Below, piece by piece: positions 14,501 through 28,140 of a stretch of DNA of 64,000 bases (position 1 is the stretch's first letter; each line of letters starts with the position of its first letter). Source of the DNA: Ancylostoma caninum (taxonomy: Eukaryota; Nematoda; Chromadorea; Rhabditida; Ancylostomatidae); the NCBI GenBank assembly GCA_037903475.1, contig JBAJFG010000096.1, forward strand, positions 372,001 through 436,000, given 5' to 3'. The translations under genes and the position numbers were made by a program. Under the pieces are notes generated by a model. It saw only the letters and a program-made list of their open reading frames with translations, was not told where the DNA came from and made no database searches.

Positions 14501-17500
14501 CCTGCCTACCCAAATTTAAACATCGCATCTCCAATGATAGATATTTTCAAAAGATTTTTTTGAACCCCAGCATATGTATTTTACATTATTTTCGACAGTA
14601 AATTTTTAAAAAGGAGAAAAACTACAGAACAAGTGCTCTTCTCAATAACTCTGAAGGGCCCAAGGAACTAAATGATACCACTCACTTTTCGCTTTTGGAT
14701 ATCGCTTCAGGACATCCCTCAAATCCTGCACAGGGAACGGACATAGGCTCTCGAGACGAATAATCGCTACCGTATCCTTGAGACCGCGCTCATCGCGTGC
14801 CTTCTCTACGGCGATCCAGTGCTTGCCGGAAGTCAAGATAACCTGAAAATCGCTCCTGTGTAAATCATTCACAAGTCCTTACATTCCATCCATTCCACGA
14901 CCACCCACGAAGGTCATCGCCCCCGTCACAAATCACCCCCGGCATCACCTACCTTGGTAACTTTTTCTGCTTTACATGTGTTATCGTCGATCACATTCCT
15001 AAAGTGCGTTCCTGGTGCGAATTCGGACAAAGAGGAAGCGGCCTGAACAGTCGTTAATCAATTCGCTGATTCAGTGAACACAAAACAACGAGATTGCACA
15101 CATGTTGCTGGACAGAACCCTGAGGCACGGTTGGTAATTGACTCTACTCTTTGAACCTACTCATTTTTTAGTTCTTTCGGGACCATGGATTCCTAGCATC
15201 TCCCAGAATGGTAAGTTTCTGATTCGCAGAAGCCTTTTTGGAATACTTGCACGAAAACAGGAAGGTATTTGAGTGAAGAGACGGAGGTTTTTTCTGTCTC
15301 TCTAGGTCTGCTTTGCTCTTAGCGAACGGCACAAATCGCAGAAGCACCCATGCGACAGTACAGACCTTTAGCTATGTTATATATTACAGTTTTCCGAAAC
15401 AACTGGGTAATAGCAAGCTCTTAAAAGCCGCCACTCCTATACACCCAGAAAACTATAAATTTTCGAGGAGATGTAGCAGTAAAAGATCATACTATGTAAT
15501 TAAGCATTAAGTGTTCCGCTGAACTCCTTCGTTCCCAGTTTTTTTTTCTCTGAAATTTATGCTACTTCCCAGATGTCTAGCAAATGTAATGTCGGTGATA
15601 AGGTGCTCTAATGTGGACAGAAAAAAAAAGAATCCGGTCCATGCATTTATTTAGGCAGTGATACTGAAGCTGTCCAGAAAAACTTCGCAACAGTTGTTTT
15701 TTGCTTGGTTACTTACTGAAGCTTTCATTTGGAAAAGAAATTCTGTGAATAAAGCCTGCAAAAGAAGCCATCTAATATAAATACAACTAATAACCTTAAT
15801 CAATACTCCATAAATCGTGAAGAAATTTGATCCGACTCCTTAGCGACGAGCAAAATCTCACCAGAGTTCAGTTTAAACTCGGAACTTCAGTCAACAAATG
15901 TCTTTTCAAACACCGCCTCCAGACGTTTTCCTCGTCAATTCCTTGTCTCCGTTGAACATTACCCATTTCGACAGCCGCGCTGCCTTCTACATATAGCCGA
16001 ACAAAGGCGTCAATGAAAAAGAAACGACGGCGGTGTCGACTTTGATCCGACGCAGCTCAGCCCAGCAGTGGTAACCAACCGACGCCTATCGGCTTCCGCA
16101 ATAACAGGAAAGACGAGGGCATCGGTTCGGTTCCAATGAGATGCGATCAGCTGACGCCTCACAGAGCCAAACAAAGATGTCATCACATCAGGGCTACGGC
16201 TAACTAACGTAATCCGAGCAAGGATCTAGTCAAACATCTGGCGGGTGGTGGCAGTTCTCAAAGAGATTTTTGAAGTGATCTTAAAAAGAGAAGGACTTCA
16301 ATCGCTTTCGTCATAACTTGCAGTGGCAATAAACACACTAGAATAAAACTTTTTAGAAAAACTACCTTCGGATGTCTAAGAAGCATCTTCGGAGCAACAA
16401 CTACGAGCGGCTTGCGGTAGTTTGGAATAACCTGAATAGCGGCTCAGTTTAGTTAGACCTGAATAGTCGAATCTAATCTCTAAAACAGATTAGACTTTCA
16501 CAGAACAATTACAGGGAAACAACAGAACACATGTATGGTTGGAATAATGTAAACAGATGCTTAAAGGCAGCACCCACAAAAAACTTTGTCGCTCAGATTT
16601 TAGCGCGATCTTGGATTTCTGACTATGAGTTGTATGAATAATGCGGTCAATTTTGTCAGAACTCACGTTAAAATGGTTTTCGGATGATGCTACCTTTATT
16701 AACAACGAATTTCTTGGCGCAACTAGTTTTTCAGCTTTCCTGGAGGAGAAAAGGCACAAAAAGAAATAAATAATGTTCACCACAGAGACATACCTCAAGA
16801 AAAGAAACAAAACTTATGATTAAGTGTAAAGAGCTAACAAACAGAAATTTATATCATAATTGAAAATTTGAAATTTTTGAGAAAAAGAAGCGATCGTACG
16901 GTCTAACAACATTGAAAGAGCGTAAATGGGGGAATTAGATCATCACAATCTAGACTGCAATTTTGGACACGAAGATTATCGTGGGTGCTGTCTTTAAGGT
17001 GATTCCTGAAAGAGGGATCACTACTGTAACAAATTTATGTTGGGATAAAAAGTAGATAATGAAAATTACAGAAAAAAATCAGGTACGAAACTGAGAATGA
17101 GAAGATGTGGTGAAAGCAACGGATTCGATCGAACGTTCGAAATATCACAGTAAGCTTACAAAACAATTTTTGCTTTTTTTAAATAAAATTTGTTGGAAAT
17201 GAGCATTCAAAATATAATAAATATCCTAATGTAAATTCCTAACTATTTTCTAAAGAAAGTTTGTGGAATTCATTCTCTGGCTAAGCCCATTTCCCTACTA
17301 ACTAGGTCCGCTTCTGACAGAAAATAATTTATGATGGATTTGTTCGAGTGAATTCCCTTCCATATCCCGGCGAAAATAAGCACCAGCATAAATTTTAAGA
17401 GCATTTCCTGATTAATATGATTTCCTTATTTAATTCATATTTATTTACGAGCCTCTACTGCCATAGCAGCCTCTATGCTCAATGGCGAAAGGCGCTGAAG

Positions 17501-20500
17501 TGATTGGTACTACTTTTATCAAAAAATTCCTCAAGTTCTTTCTTACAAATGCAATACTTTTCACTTAGAACAAGATATGAGGTCAGCTTGCATTTCTGTA
17601 TTATAATTATATTATTCATATTATACTTTAAAATTAAGGGTAACAAAAATATCCACAATTTGTGCAGTTAGCCACTTCACTGACTCCAGCTCTGCACTAT
17701 ACGGATTTCTGATCGCATCCGTTGAAACGTACGCATCCTTAAACTCATCGATGTCACTCACTGCGCATTAGCCTAATCGAGATTGATGTTTTATGCGATG
17801 CGAAACTGGCTGTTAGCGGTGCCCTTCGCAGATCCTCACAATCTCACATTATCACTCGTCGACTGAAATCACCACCATTCAAACGACGATCATTTGAATC
17901 ACGTTCAACTGACGCTACACGTCTGCCGTTCCGAAATGATCACACCCACGCTGGTCGAGAGACAAATCGCATTGCGAAAGGATTGAAATTCCAGAAGATG
18001 GGATGGGGAACAGCCCTGAAGTGGGGTGAACGAAAAATTTTGAGAAAATCAAGGCAAAATAGTGACTCGCCCAAATTTTGATCGTGGCGTGGTTCCTAAA
18101 CTTTTATTGTGCCTAAGAAAGCTTCTTTGACAACAGCTAGCCTGATATTGTCAAGTCTGGGCCACACAGCACACATAGGACGACTCCGCAGGCTACGTTA
18201 GGAGATGACTGTTTCAAAAGTTCGATCGACATCCGAAACTCCGGTTTAGTTACCCAAGTTCGGAAAATTATCAATCAGTCGACTTTTGCATGAATATGCC
18301 CCAGTCGCAAAGTATATGAGTACTCTCGCAATGCCTATCATGTAATTTTCATTTTCATTTTCATTTTCGTACGTCTAAAAACGTGCTAACAACAAAGGAA
18401 AAAAAGAGAGACCATAAAATGCAACTAGGATGACAACAAAGCAAATTGATGTATGAATTGGACACTGAGTGCCGGACTCTTCTAGCTAGCCTGTTCAACG
18501 AATGCTCTAATAAGTGCGCTTTTCAAGCCCGAATGTCTTATGATTCGATCCCCTGTTGGTGCCGAGCAAGATATAGCACTTTGAATGAGCCCACTAAACC
18601 TGATGGGGAGATCAGTACGAGAGCCAGAAGCAGTACCCACATCAGCCGGCTATGATGCCCTTAGTGCCACCAAAGGGGTCATGGGAGCTTGCCGGAACTT
18701 CGACACACGGGTATACCGGCCAACCTCGTGGAACCGGCAAGCCGGGATTTCTGTGCAATTCTGCTGCCGTCTTCCTCTGTTTAAAGTCGTATCAAGAAAG
18801 AATAAGGAAAATCCATAAAACTGGTCGGTCACATTCTAAATTTCTTTCAGAATCGAAAATTGGAGAGTGCTCAGCAGTTCATATATCTACAGATGTGCCA
18901 TGAATTACACTTTTAGGTAAAGTGAAGTACTTCAGAATAAGTGTTCAGCAGCTAGCCCGCAAAGGCAATAGAATAAAACGCAAATCAACAGTTTTAAGCC
19001 AAATATTCCAGTGGTTCACTTTACTTTTTCACTTATTCATTCAGTTTTTTTACATAATAATATATTAGCTTCCAAAACTACTCAAAGGATGTCCCAAAAA
19101 CGTCATGGAGTAATGGCAAAAGAGCATGATCCTGAATTTTCCCTTATTTTTCTAACAAAGCATATTTCTGCAACTACTGTCAAAATAGATTTCGTACAGT
19201 ATCATCCCATCTGTATAAACAGATATTCGCAACACGACAATAAGTAATATTCCAATCACATTTGCATAGCTGCGTCGGCTAACCACATAACATCAACTAT
19301 GACATGGTTTCCTGACGAAAACATACAAATGCTGAGCAAACAAACGGTGGTAAGGGACTGAAGCCGATGAGCCTAGGCGATGAACCTAGGCAAGTCAAAG
19401 GCCTGCGATAGAAATCAAGGGAAACCTCACTCGAACTTTACCTCGTCCAGTTCAGTTAGAATTTTAATTATTGTTACAAGACCTAATGTTAGAAAAAATG
19501 TAGTCTAAAATTAGGAGAAAAACATGGCCTAAATTTCTCAGTTTCTTGAGGTTGTGACGAGCCTGCGGCCATATTAAATAAATAAATAAATGATAGAAAT
19601 GGGTGATTAATGCACAGCTCGTTAATGCAGTGAGGAGGTGGAGTCTCAAAAAATTGAAGGCTGACAATCATCTCACCAACTTTTTATTTACTTACATACT
19701 CGAAGAGGAAACAAATGTTCACCCTACTAATTACGTGTTAATAAATAAAATAAAAGTAAAGTAAAAAAAGTAAAGTAAAAGTAAAATATAAGTTTATTTT
19801 TTCCACAGCAGGTTTTAGATGGCACAGAATTATCACTGCCTATTCATTAGGAAAGAAGAAGGAGATGTGAATATTTCTTAAAAAGCACCTGTCTCCTTAG
19901 AAGATGAAAATACTGCGCAGATGTTGTAGGGTTGGCTATTCGAAGGTTGATATTCTCACCGTCCACTGGCACCTGGTCTTCACGAGAGTCGCACAGCTGC
20001 AGGAATCTAGAAAAACCAAGTGAAAAGCATAGGCTGCAGCCTAAAACTGGCGTTACCTTACCAGGGAAGGATACTAGGGGAGTCCGACGACTCTTAACAA
20101 AATGTAGACTGTCATATGCAGTTTGTGACGCTGATCTCAAATCTTTATCTTATCTGCTGCGGAGTCTTCAGTGAAGAGTTAAGGTGTCATATATGCGGCC
20201 TGTCCAAACCGGCTAAATTTGACTTCCGAGTTATATTCTCCTCAGAATATGCTCTAATAAGACCTCATACATTTAGTTGAATTGGAAATGATTCATGTTT
20301 TCGGAGCGTGTTTGAATTCGGGTGATTTCCAGCGATCTTTTAGCGAAATATATCTTAGAAGCCAAATTTAGGCAGTCTTGCGCAAACTCTAATTATGTCA
20401 TGTAACTTTTCATAGAGTGTTCCGCAGCAGATAAGCTAGAAGGGTTTGAGATCAGCGTCAAAAACCGTACTTGACAGTATACATCTCTTTACGAAATGCC

Positions 20501-23500
20501 GGACCCCCTAAGTATCCTACCCTAGTTAGGAGTGGGAGTGCAGGAAATTATTTAGAAATTGGTCGCATAGAAATGCTATCTGATCCGTGTTATTCTAACT
20601 TGTCCTATAAATCAGCAACAAAGCTGATGCCTAGTAACATGATGAAATGAGTGGTTTTTTGGTATCTATGCACAAAGTTCTAGCCGCATGTTCAATTTAA
20701 GCGCAAAAAAAGTTAACTATTCCATAGAAGCTCTAAGAGGACAAAAGTCTGTATTCAGGGTGTCAAATATACCTAGCTTCATGAAGGCTTTGGATATGAT
20801 TATCCCGAAATTAGCATAGACTGTCATTTAGATAAAATTAGAAAGTAGCGGAGTCAATCAGATAATTCAAAAATTGCAAAACAATTAGAACTACAGGAGC
20901 CCACCTCTCCATCCTACAGGTACTGTGTTCCGGACCCATACCATCAATTCCGTGGGGCAACAGCAAGGTCAAGCCAGACTGCGTCAGCCATTTGCCTGAG
21001 AAAAGTGGGTTTACTGCATATTAACAGACGCTGTTCAACGGAAACATTTAAATTGATCACAGATTATTTCGCTAAAAAGGAAAGCCCAGAACCAAACAGA
21101 TTTCCAAGATTTCTATTGTAGTTTGAAAGTTGTCCAGAAACAAGATCTTCTCGAGATTCGTTATTTCTCAGACCCTCCTAGAACAATGTATCCTATGAAA
21201 AGCAACTTACTTTCCGCACTGGCAAGGAATGTGTCAATGATAATTTGAGCTCCATTGAAAAAATCTCCGAACTGAGCTTCCCATACACAAAGCCGTCTCG
21301 GATTTTCCATAGAATAGCCAAACTCGAACCCAAGAATAGCTTCTTCGGATAAAAGGTTGTTAGCAATCTGAAGAGGATTCCGACTGAACTTCTCCATCGA
21401 CGAAAAACATGCAACAACTTGTTCCAGAGGAGTAAGTTGTTGAGGATTTCAACAATAACGCACTTGGGAACAAGCTCTCAAAATAGAAACAGAACTATCG
21501 AAATCACTCAAACCTCCAAAAATCCTGTCTGGTTCTCTGCAATGAAATTCAGCGGAATATGGGTGAGGTCTGTGTTGTTGTCCACAAGCATAGCATGCCT
21601 GGAAAGTGCTGTGGCAGTCTATTTTTCTCGTTCAAACAATGCGAATGCAAAATGCCTACCGGAAACTGAACGTAGCCCGTCCAACATCTTGCCCGCTGAT
21701 TCTCACATCATTGCCTTCCATTAGCAAAGATCCGAAAGCGAGTGCCTGAACAAGTGATAAGGTCTTGCCTTTTTTGCTCTAGAAATTTGAAAAAAAAAAA
21801 CTTGACAACCTCTGCAGGTCCCCAGTCAAGGTTCTCTCCAGCCACCATCTTCTGAATTCTAGCGTCGCAGTGCGTTTTTTGCAGATGGGGATGAACACTC
21901 TAAACACGTAATGGAACAGGCTGCCATGTAAATTGGTATGGTAAGGACCGAATCAAGGCCGGATATTTGACTGATTCAATCAATCTTCCAGGAACCTATC
22001 CAGAAAGTAACCAATCGAAATTTACGCTGATTAGGTCTAATGAAAGCGAGCAAATCAGAGCAAATCAAGTAAGATAATTTCGCAACTTACAAATCCTTCG
22101 GGGACCTTGACCGAAGCAGCTCCAACGTACTTCAGCAGATTTATGTCACAACCAGTGTCCCATTCCTGAACTTCCGCTGGCGCTTGTATGAAACCTTTCC
22201 AGTTGCCTTCTAGGTGTTTCGCACTGAAAATGAAACAATAAATAGTAGGATACACACGGAGCATCTGCGCTCCTTAGCGCCACGTATTCACCCTCTACAC
22301 CGAATGAAAACCAGGATCTCGAAGGAATGCGAGTACTGCAGTCTACATATGTACATATGTAGTCTCGCATAGCATTCGCTTTCCTATATTTTCTTTATCT
22401 CTACAATGTGCTGTTATTTTGATATTTCTGACAACTTTTGATACACATAAATGCAATTCAGCTACAAAGGGGTTTTTTTTTGAAAGAACACGTGCAATAA
22501 GATCCCACCAGGAATTTCTCTATAATTCTTATTCAAATGTCGTTCAACCTGAATTGACGGTAACATCACGTGGACATGAAATGTACATGAGATTGATTTA
22601 ATAATGTACTTCTTTTTAAAATGCTAACTGTGGTAGATTGAGTGAAGTTTGTATAAATTGAACCATGCATGGGAGGAGTCAGATGATGGACGAGTAACAT
22701 GTCCCATAAACCTTAATTTTCAGACGAAAACATCAAATTTCTCATGAAAAGCTACAAATGTGTTCGGAAATGTATCACATCTCAAGCAAATCCTGCGTCA
22801 TCTATGATTCTCTCACAAAAGCTTAGTTAAAACCATGGAGGAATAAATTATTCCATGCAATCCACGTTGCTAGTCCGTTTCAAAAACGACGATAGTTGAG
22901 TATTTGTGCCTGTGATCTGCATTTCTCGGCTGCCTCTTCAAACACAGCACTATTTTCGCGTTCTCTCTTTCTCTAAAATCTTCCCAGCGTTTCCCGGTGA
23001 AACAGACTATAGAAATCTCTAATGGTGAAGACTGGCTAAGTTTCCTTTGAGACACTTTCACTGAACGCTGTCACATTCACACTCAACGCTCAACACGGGA
23101 ACTATCGATTAAATTCCATGAAACACTCTGTCATAACACCTCCATTTCTCTGTCGTAAAGTCAGCCAGATTCACCTAGCTCAGAACAAGTTCGCATTTAT
23201 CCACTAATTATGTAGAGGGAAATGTTGAAAATAAATGGATCTGTTGAGAATAAGACTACTTATTTTCATGTGAAGTGTAAAAAAAATGAAGAATCAGCCT
23301 ACACTGGCGGCGTAGTATCAATAGCCCTAAAAGATTCCATCATTTTCGCAGAGTGAGCCTCTTTTTCGGCTTTGACATCGTCTTCCGTCATCAAACCTTC
23401 ATGGATCAGTTCATCAGCGTATTGACGAGGCACAGATTCCCGATTTTCGATTATCTGAACTTGACGTCATAACCCTCTAACCAGCTGGAGTACAAAGAAT

Positions 23501-26500
23501 TGTTCTCTGTACAAACAATATTTAGAATAGACAAGAATGCTTGCGAACAACAGCTCTACCCAGCTACAAAGCATATATTCGAAGCAATTAAGAAAGCACA
23601 AGGTAAGACTTACCCTGTACATAATTGGCTGGGTAAATGATGGGTCATCCAGTTCATTATGACCCCAGCGGCGATAACACTGCATATTGATGAACACATC
23701 CTTACGGAACTTGTCACGATAAGCCATCGCCAGCCGGGTTGCTTTGACCACTTCCTGGAGAAAAGTGGAAGAAGACATAGTGAGCCTCGTAAAAAAAGAA
23801 ACTTCGATTACGAAAAAAGCTTACTTCAGGATGGTCACCATTGACGTGGATAACGGGGTATTCAAAGGCCTTCGCAATGTCTAAGAAGTTTCTTAATTAA
23901 TTTTAAGCAAAACGTGTAGGATCTTTATACGCAAAAAATTTAGCAATACAGAATCCATTGAAAAAAAACGGGTGTCACCAGGTATAAGGCGTTTCACAGG
24001 AGCACGATGTCAAAAGAAGAATACAGAAGAAAAAAATAACACGTTGAAGAATGGTGCAAAAAAGGGATGCGTGCTGTCTGATGGATAAATTGAAGGATGA
24101 TCCACTCAGACATTTGAAATTGGCGCGCAAAGATCAAAACACATATGTTCGCCATCCCGCCATTAGTTATGCCTAAGGAACCATTCTCAACCAAACTCAC
24201 GACTTTTTGGATGAACGAGATTTTACTCTCATTATGCGCCTTAATATAATAATGTAAAGAAGATAGGGTTCTAACATTTAAGCATTAAAGCCTAAAACAC
24301 GCTCGGAATCCACAACAAATAGTTCACATCTTGTGGCAGCAGAAAATGAATCTGCCTGTTGATCTCCTGTTCAATGAACACTTCCGAATAAGGTGAAGGT
24401 GAGGTGCTTATGCTCACATGTGTGTTGCAATGGAACTCACCTGTCTCAAAAAAAGAGACTTCTGAGCAATTTTCTCGTGAGCACCTCTGCTTATTCATTT
24501 TAGTAATTTCGTTCTCGTTTCTGCTCAAAAATTGATAGTTTTCTTAGCGGATGAACTCCGGCCCGATTCTTGGTCACACGTCCATAGCTATGGCTAGTGG
24601 GATGCAATCAACATCAACACGTCGGATTTTGTGACATACATTTCATTATTCACCTGTACAGTGTGTCGAAGATCTTCCAATATGTGCCTCAGCAGTGAAT
24701 GCCACCTGATTATTCGTTACTAAATGAAGCGTGCCGCCAAGTCGAAAATGTGGAACTTGACTGAGGGCTATAGACTCCCAAACGATGCCCTGCAGAAAAA
24801 CAGGGAAATTTCATTCCATAGCAAACAAATTCAGAAACTACTCTGTCTCTACCAACTAACCTGCCCGGTAAACGCACCATCTCCGTGAACAAGCACTGCA
24901 AGCACTCCATCTCCGGTTCGAGCTGAGCGTTCTTTAGAATAGTCACCAACTCCCAGTGATCTAAAAAGCGAGATAGATTGCCTCACATTCCACATACTAA
25001 GCACATACGATGGAAAACTGTTGAGCTACCGAGCACGTGCACGAGCTTTACCCATAGCTACTGGGTTCACTGCCTCTAGATGAGAAGGATTTGGGAGCAT
25101 TGAAATATGAACAGTACCCTCAGGAGATTTGTGATCGAAAGAAGATGCTGAAAAGTAGAAAATACGCTTAAATCAGTAGTAAACTATATGCAACAGAGAA
25201 ACACCAAAAAAAGAAAAAATGCACCACTCAAAAATCAAGCAAATGCAATAAAGTCAAATGACCGATTCGACTATTAATAGGCAGATCCGGTAACTTTCTT
25301 TTTCTATCGTTCTATGAACTGGTAATAATTCTACCGCAGTACAAAAACTGTATTCCTTCGGTCCACTTTCTGACACTATCACTATATTTTAAAAAAACTT
25401 ACTCAAATGTGATAGCACGTCACCAGATCCTTGAACACCGTCCGGAAATTCAGGTTTCCCCTTCATCTACAAAGCCATAAATACAGCAAACAAATATATA
25501 TACAAACAATAGTCCAACAAATTTGTGTTAGGATGAGAGAAACAAACCTTCCGGAACATCTGCACAACTGGGAACTGCATCATCTCTGATAAAAGGTTGA
25601 GACGACCACGATGAGCGATTCCAACAAAAATCTGGAACAAGACACGCATGAAATTGGCTTACGTCTTCGAAAAAAAATTGGAACCTTCATTTTTCCCGAT
25701 TATCGATCTCACAACAGTGAAGCAAAAAGCGTTCTACCTGCTGAATATCTCTCTCGGGAGCAGAGTCAAACACTTCCGAGAAAAATCCGTACATCGCCTC
25801 TGCGCCTTCGCTGCCGTATCTCTTAACCGTCGGAAATTTCAGGGCCAGGAAATGATCGAAGTTCTGGAAGAAGAAATAGATCCGATCAAATCTTCCAATG
25901 ACTCATCGATTTAGGCACACGAATAGATACCTCACACTTGAGCATCAGCTTCGCCAGCTTTACTCGTTCCTCATTACAAAGTTCGTCGGCAACAGCGTTT
26001 TCAAAGTGATGAGCTAGCCACTGCCGCTCTTCCCAATTCTAAGGCGGAGCTTTCAATAGAAAACAGTTTAGATCCAAGAAGTAATAAGATGTTAATAATT
26101 TAAAACGTTGAAACCGAGGCCCCTACGTTAATATGCATAAACTCTATGGCCATCGGTCCACAGTAAATCAACCGCAACTGTTCAGCAAGATCATTTAGAC
26201 TCAGATCTTTGCCAGGTAGAGCATCGTGAGGTGAGAGACCGTAGACCTCAGGATTCAATTCAGGAACACTACAAAAACATTGCATATTAAACGTGCTAAA
26301 TCATTCCTGCATAAAAACAAAAACCAACTCTTTCTCAGCCTGTAAGCCAAGTGGATCTAATTGAGCTTGTAAGTACCCATATCGTCGAAAAGCGTTAATC
26401 AAATGCACTCTTTGACTGTCTTCTGGTCGCATACCTCCTGAAAGTTTCATCATCAGAACTTAATAAAAAAATCACATTAATATGGAGCAAAACGGCCATT

Positions 26501-26644
26501 GTTTTTTTTGCATCCAGCGTGCTTAAAAATTTCCATCAAACAAAATATTCGTGCACGGACCTTCTGATAAAAACGCCGTCTTCGGTGGATCCGGTAGGTG
26601 GCCGAATTCCATGGCGCCGGCGCGATAGGCTCGATAAGAGGTTA
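11526..26644 (-). CDS. DHTKD1: 2-oxoadipate dehydrogenase E1 (DHTKD1 type), mitochondrial
   Basis: Thiamine-diphosphate-dependent E1 that decarboxylates 2-oxoadipate in lysine and tryptophan breakdown, acting in mitochondria with the E2/E3 of the 2-oxoglutarate dehydrogenase complex. Exons, 5' to 3': 26644-26561, 26437-26329, 26268-26127, 26038-25931, 25863-25738, 25631-25548, 25466-25403, 25147-25030, 24960-24861, 24789-24654, 23880-23825, 23754-23614, 23454-23303, 22223-22091, 21899-21810, 21745-21660, 21598-21514, 21367-21211, 20995-20905, 20006-19889, 16431-16366, 15042-14953, 14842-14686, 12601-12516, 11630-11526. All junctions are GT-AG and keep phase, giving about 893 aa against 919 in human DHTKD1. 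Motifs visible: [16 protein letters not shown] (~195), HLEAVNPVA (~256), [11 protein letters not shown] (~300) with NNQVAFT (~336) for thiamine diphosphate, [13 protein letters not shown] (~400), [11 protein letters not shown] (~565), [14 protein letters not shown] (~835). The [12 protein letters not shown] context is DHTKD1-like, not OGDH-like. The first exon, with ATG and targeting peptide, was not found. The largest intron is 16432-19888. Confidence 0.94.
18243..18264 (+). other. SL1 splice-leader-like sequence
   Basis: Matches the canonical nematode SL1 leader at 18 of 22 bases, including the first six and the block TTACCCAAGTT. The following sequence does not show the usual donor after the leader or an Sm-binding site, so this is not an evident functional SL RNA gene. 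It could be a leader carried in by a retroposed cDNA, a decayed SL gene, or chance. Confidence 0.3.
18347..18473 (+). repeat. Dispersed repeat, copy 1
   Basis: About 120 bases starting with a CATTTT-type run and continuing through ACGTCTAAAAACGTGC to GAATTGGACAC. A near-identical inverted copy is at 56633-56750. The two copies diverge sharply beyond GGACAC at one end and the T-rich run at the other, which suggests a mobile unit. Confidence 0.8.
22343..22362. repeat. Perfect 20-base palindrome
   Basis: CTACATATGTACATATGTAG is its own reverse complement. It lies in the DHTKD1 intron between the exons at 23454-23303 and 22223-22091. Function unknown. Confidence 0.9.
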
Positions 26645-27229
26645 CTGAAAACCAAAAAAAAAATCCTTTAGTGGATCTAGCTTTCAGAAATAATGTTGGA
26701 GCTTTTCAGCTGAGGAGAACAAATCCTCCACCTACACCAAAAATCCATTCGCTTCCACTATTTGCCATTCTCGGCCTCCTTAGTCAACCACTATTTACAT
26801 ACTCACATAACCACCTAACGGTCAGGCGGCTACTGCACGCGGCTCTCATAACCTCATCACTGCCTACGCACTACATTTTGCGCCGTTCTCCGTTCAACTG
26901 ACCAAAAATTGAGCTCTGTGCATGAGGAGTTCAAGAGCGCAAGCTCACATTCATAACTACGCTCCAACGACCCATTCCATCCTGAAATATCTTCGCTAGC
27001 ATATACACCTTTGTGATTACCTTGATTTCAACTATTGGTTTTTTCTCTATCGGGTGCAACAAAGAAATTCGAATTGAGGAATTTCTTGTAAAACCATTGG
27101 TTTTTAATTTATTAAATGTTAGTTATGTCAGTGTAATGAGGTAGTATCAGGAACGGCTCTCTTGACTTCTATGCCTTCTGGCTTTCTTAGTCTACCTGTG
27201 TTTTTCTGTTTTGCGCGGTTTCATTTATT

Positions 27230-27439
27230 TCAAGCCAAACTGTAGATCTTCTTGTAATGCTTGCTCTCTTCTTTTAAATGCTGCTTAAATTTTCTGGCTA
27301 GCTTATTCCTGTGCCTTTTCATAGGGCCGCGGAAAAATTGAGCCGACGCGATTTCCGGGTCATCATGCTCCATGGCTTCAAACTCGATCACTCGGTACCG
27401 GAGGTATCCGATAGCACTGCGTATGTTTTGGATCGGAAT
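27230..27439 (-). CDS. Unrecognised basic C-terminal reading frame, possible exon
   Basis: Minus-strand open frame of 69 codons plus stop, running from just after a possible acceptor (…CTCATAG) to a TGA that is followed at once by AATAAA. The product is protein-like: it contains SAIGYLRYRVIEFEAME and a strongly basic tail with FFRGPMKRHRNKLARK, ending YKKIYSLA. A second protein-like frame without a stop lies immediately upstream (27673-27455, containing FQDRLVVFDLKIAGKR) but is offset by one frame, so either a short intron or a frameshift separates them. I do not recognise the family. It ends about 590 bases before the first DHTKD1 exon on the same strand, which would suit an upstream gene of a shared operon, a separate gene, or a decayed copy. 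Confidence 0.4.
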   Translation of the reverse strand: MPIQNIRSAIGYLRYRVIEFEAMEHDDPEIASAQFFRGPMKRHRNKLARKFKQHLKEESKHYKKIYSLA

Positions 27440-28140
27440 CCCATTCCAAGTGGACTATGAGCTAACTGGTCGCAAAGTTCTTTTTCCTGCGATTTTTAAG
27501 TCGAAGACAACCAGCCGGTCCTGGAAACGGGCCTTTTGGACCCCAGCAATCAGGGCGGTCGTGGTTGCAGGCTGTCGCTTCACGACCAAGCGTTGATAGC
27601 AGCTGCTCTTTTCAAAATCAAAACATTTGATTTTAATCAGCGCAGCAAGGGAGGTGCAGAAGTGGATCCCCACGAGCTAGTTGAAAAGCAACGCCTCAGC
27701 CGCTATGACATCTGTTCTAACCTGATTTTTCGCTCAAATAAGCGATCCATTCCAAGTAAATGTAAAATGGAAAGAGCTTCGCGCTCAATAGTAGAGAGCA
27801 CGAATATGTATGAGTAGAGATGGTTCCCCGGTCAGGAACTTTTGAATAAATCAATAAATAATTTAGAATAAACTCTAAAACTCCCGAAGAAAAAGATGGA
27901 GCATTCAAGAACGGAGAAAAATGAGGAAAATAGCAAGAAAAAATCAGAAGAAATGATTTCTGTGTGGTCAATTGTTTATCTGTCACCAGCGCAATCAATA
28001 ATTTTTAAAATTTAAAGGTTTTACCATCACTACGCTCCGCCAATACTTGAAAGTGAGGAAAATGTAAAAAAACGCTAAGAGAATCCACTTCCATATCATG
28101 TATTCCCCGAAATGAAAAACTCAGGCTAAGTTGGTCGGCT

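Larger units (their letters stand above)
16432..19888 (-). other. Large DHTKD1 intron (3.5 kb)
   Basis: Intron between the exons at 20006-19889 and 16431-16366. It holds an SL1-like 22-mer and a dispersed repeat, both listed separately, and no recognisable nested gene. Donor and acceptor are canonical on the minus strand. Confidence 0.8.

Noticed and set aside
18500..18760. Box B-like GATTCGATCCC near 18546 as a SINE or tRNA
   Set aside because: No matching box A at the right distance upstream and no cloverleaf.
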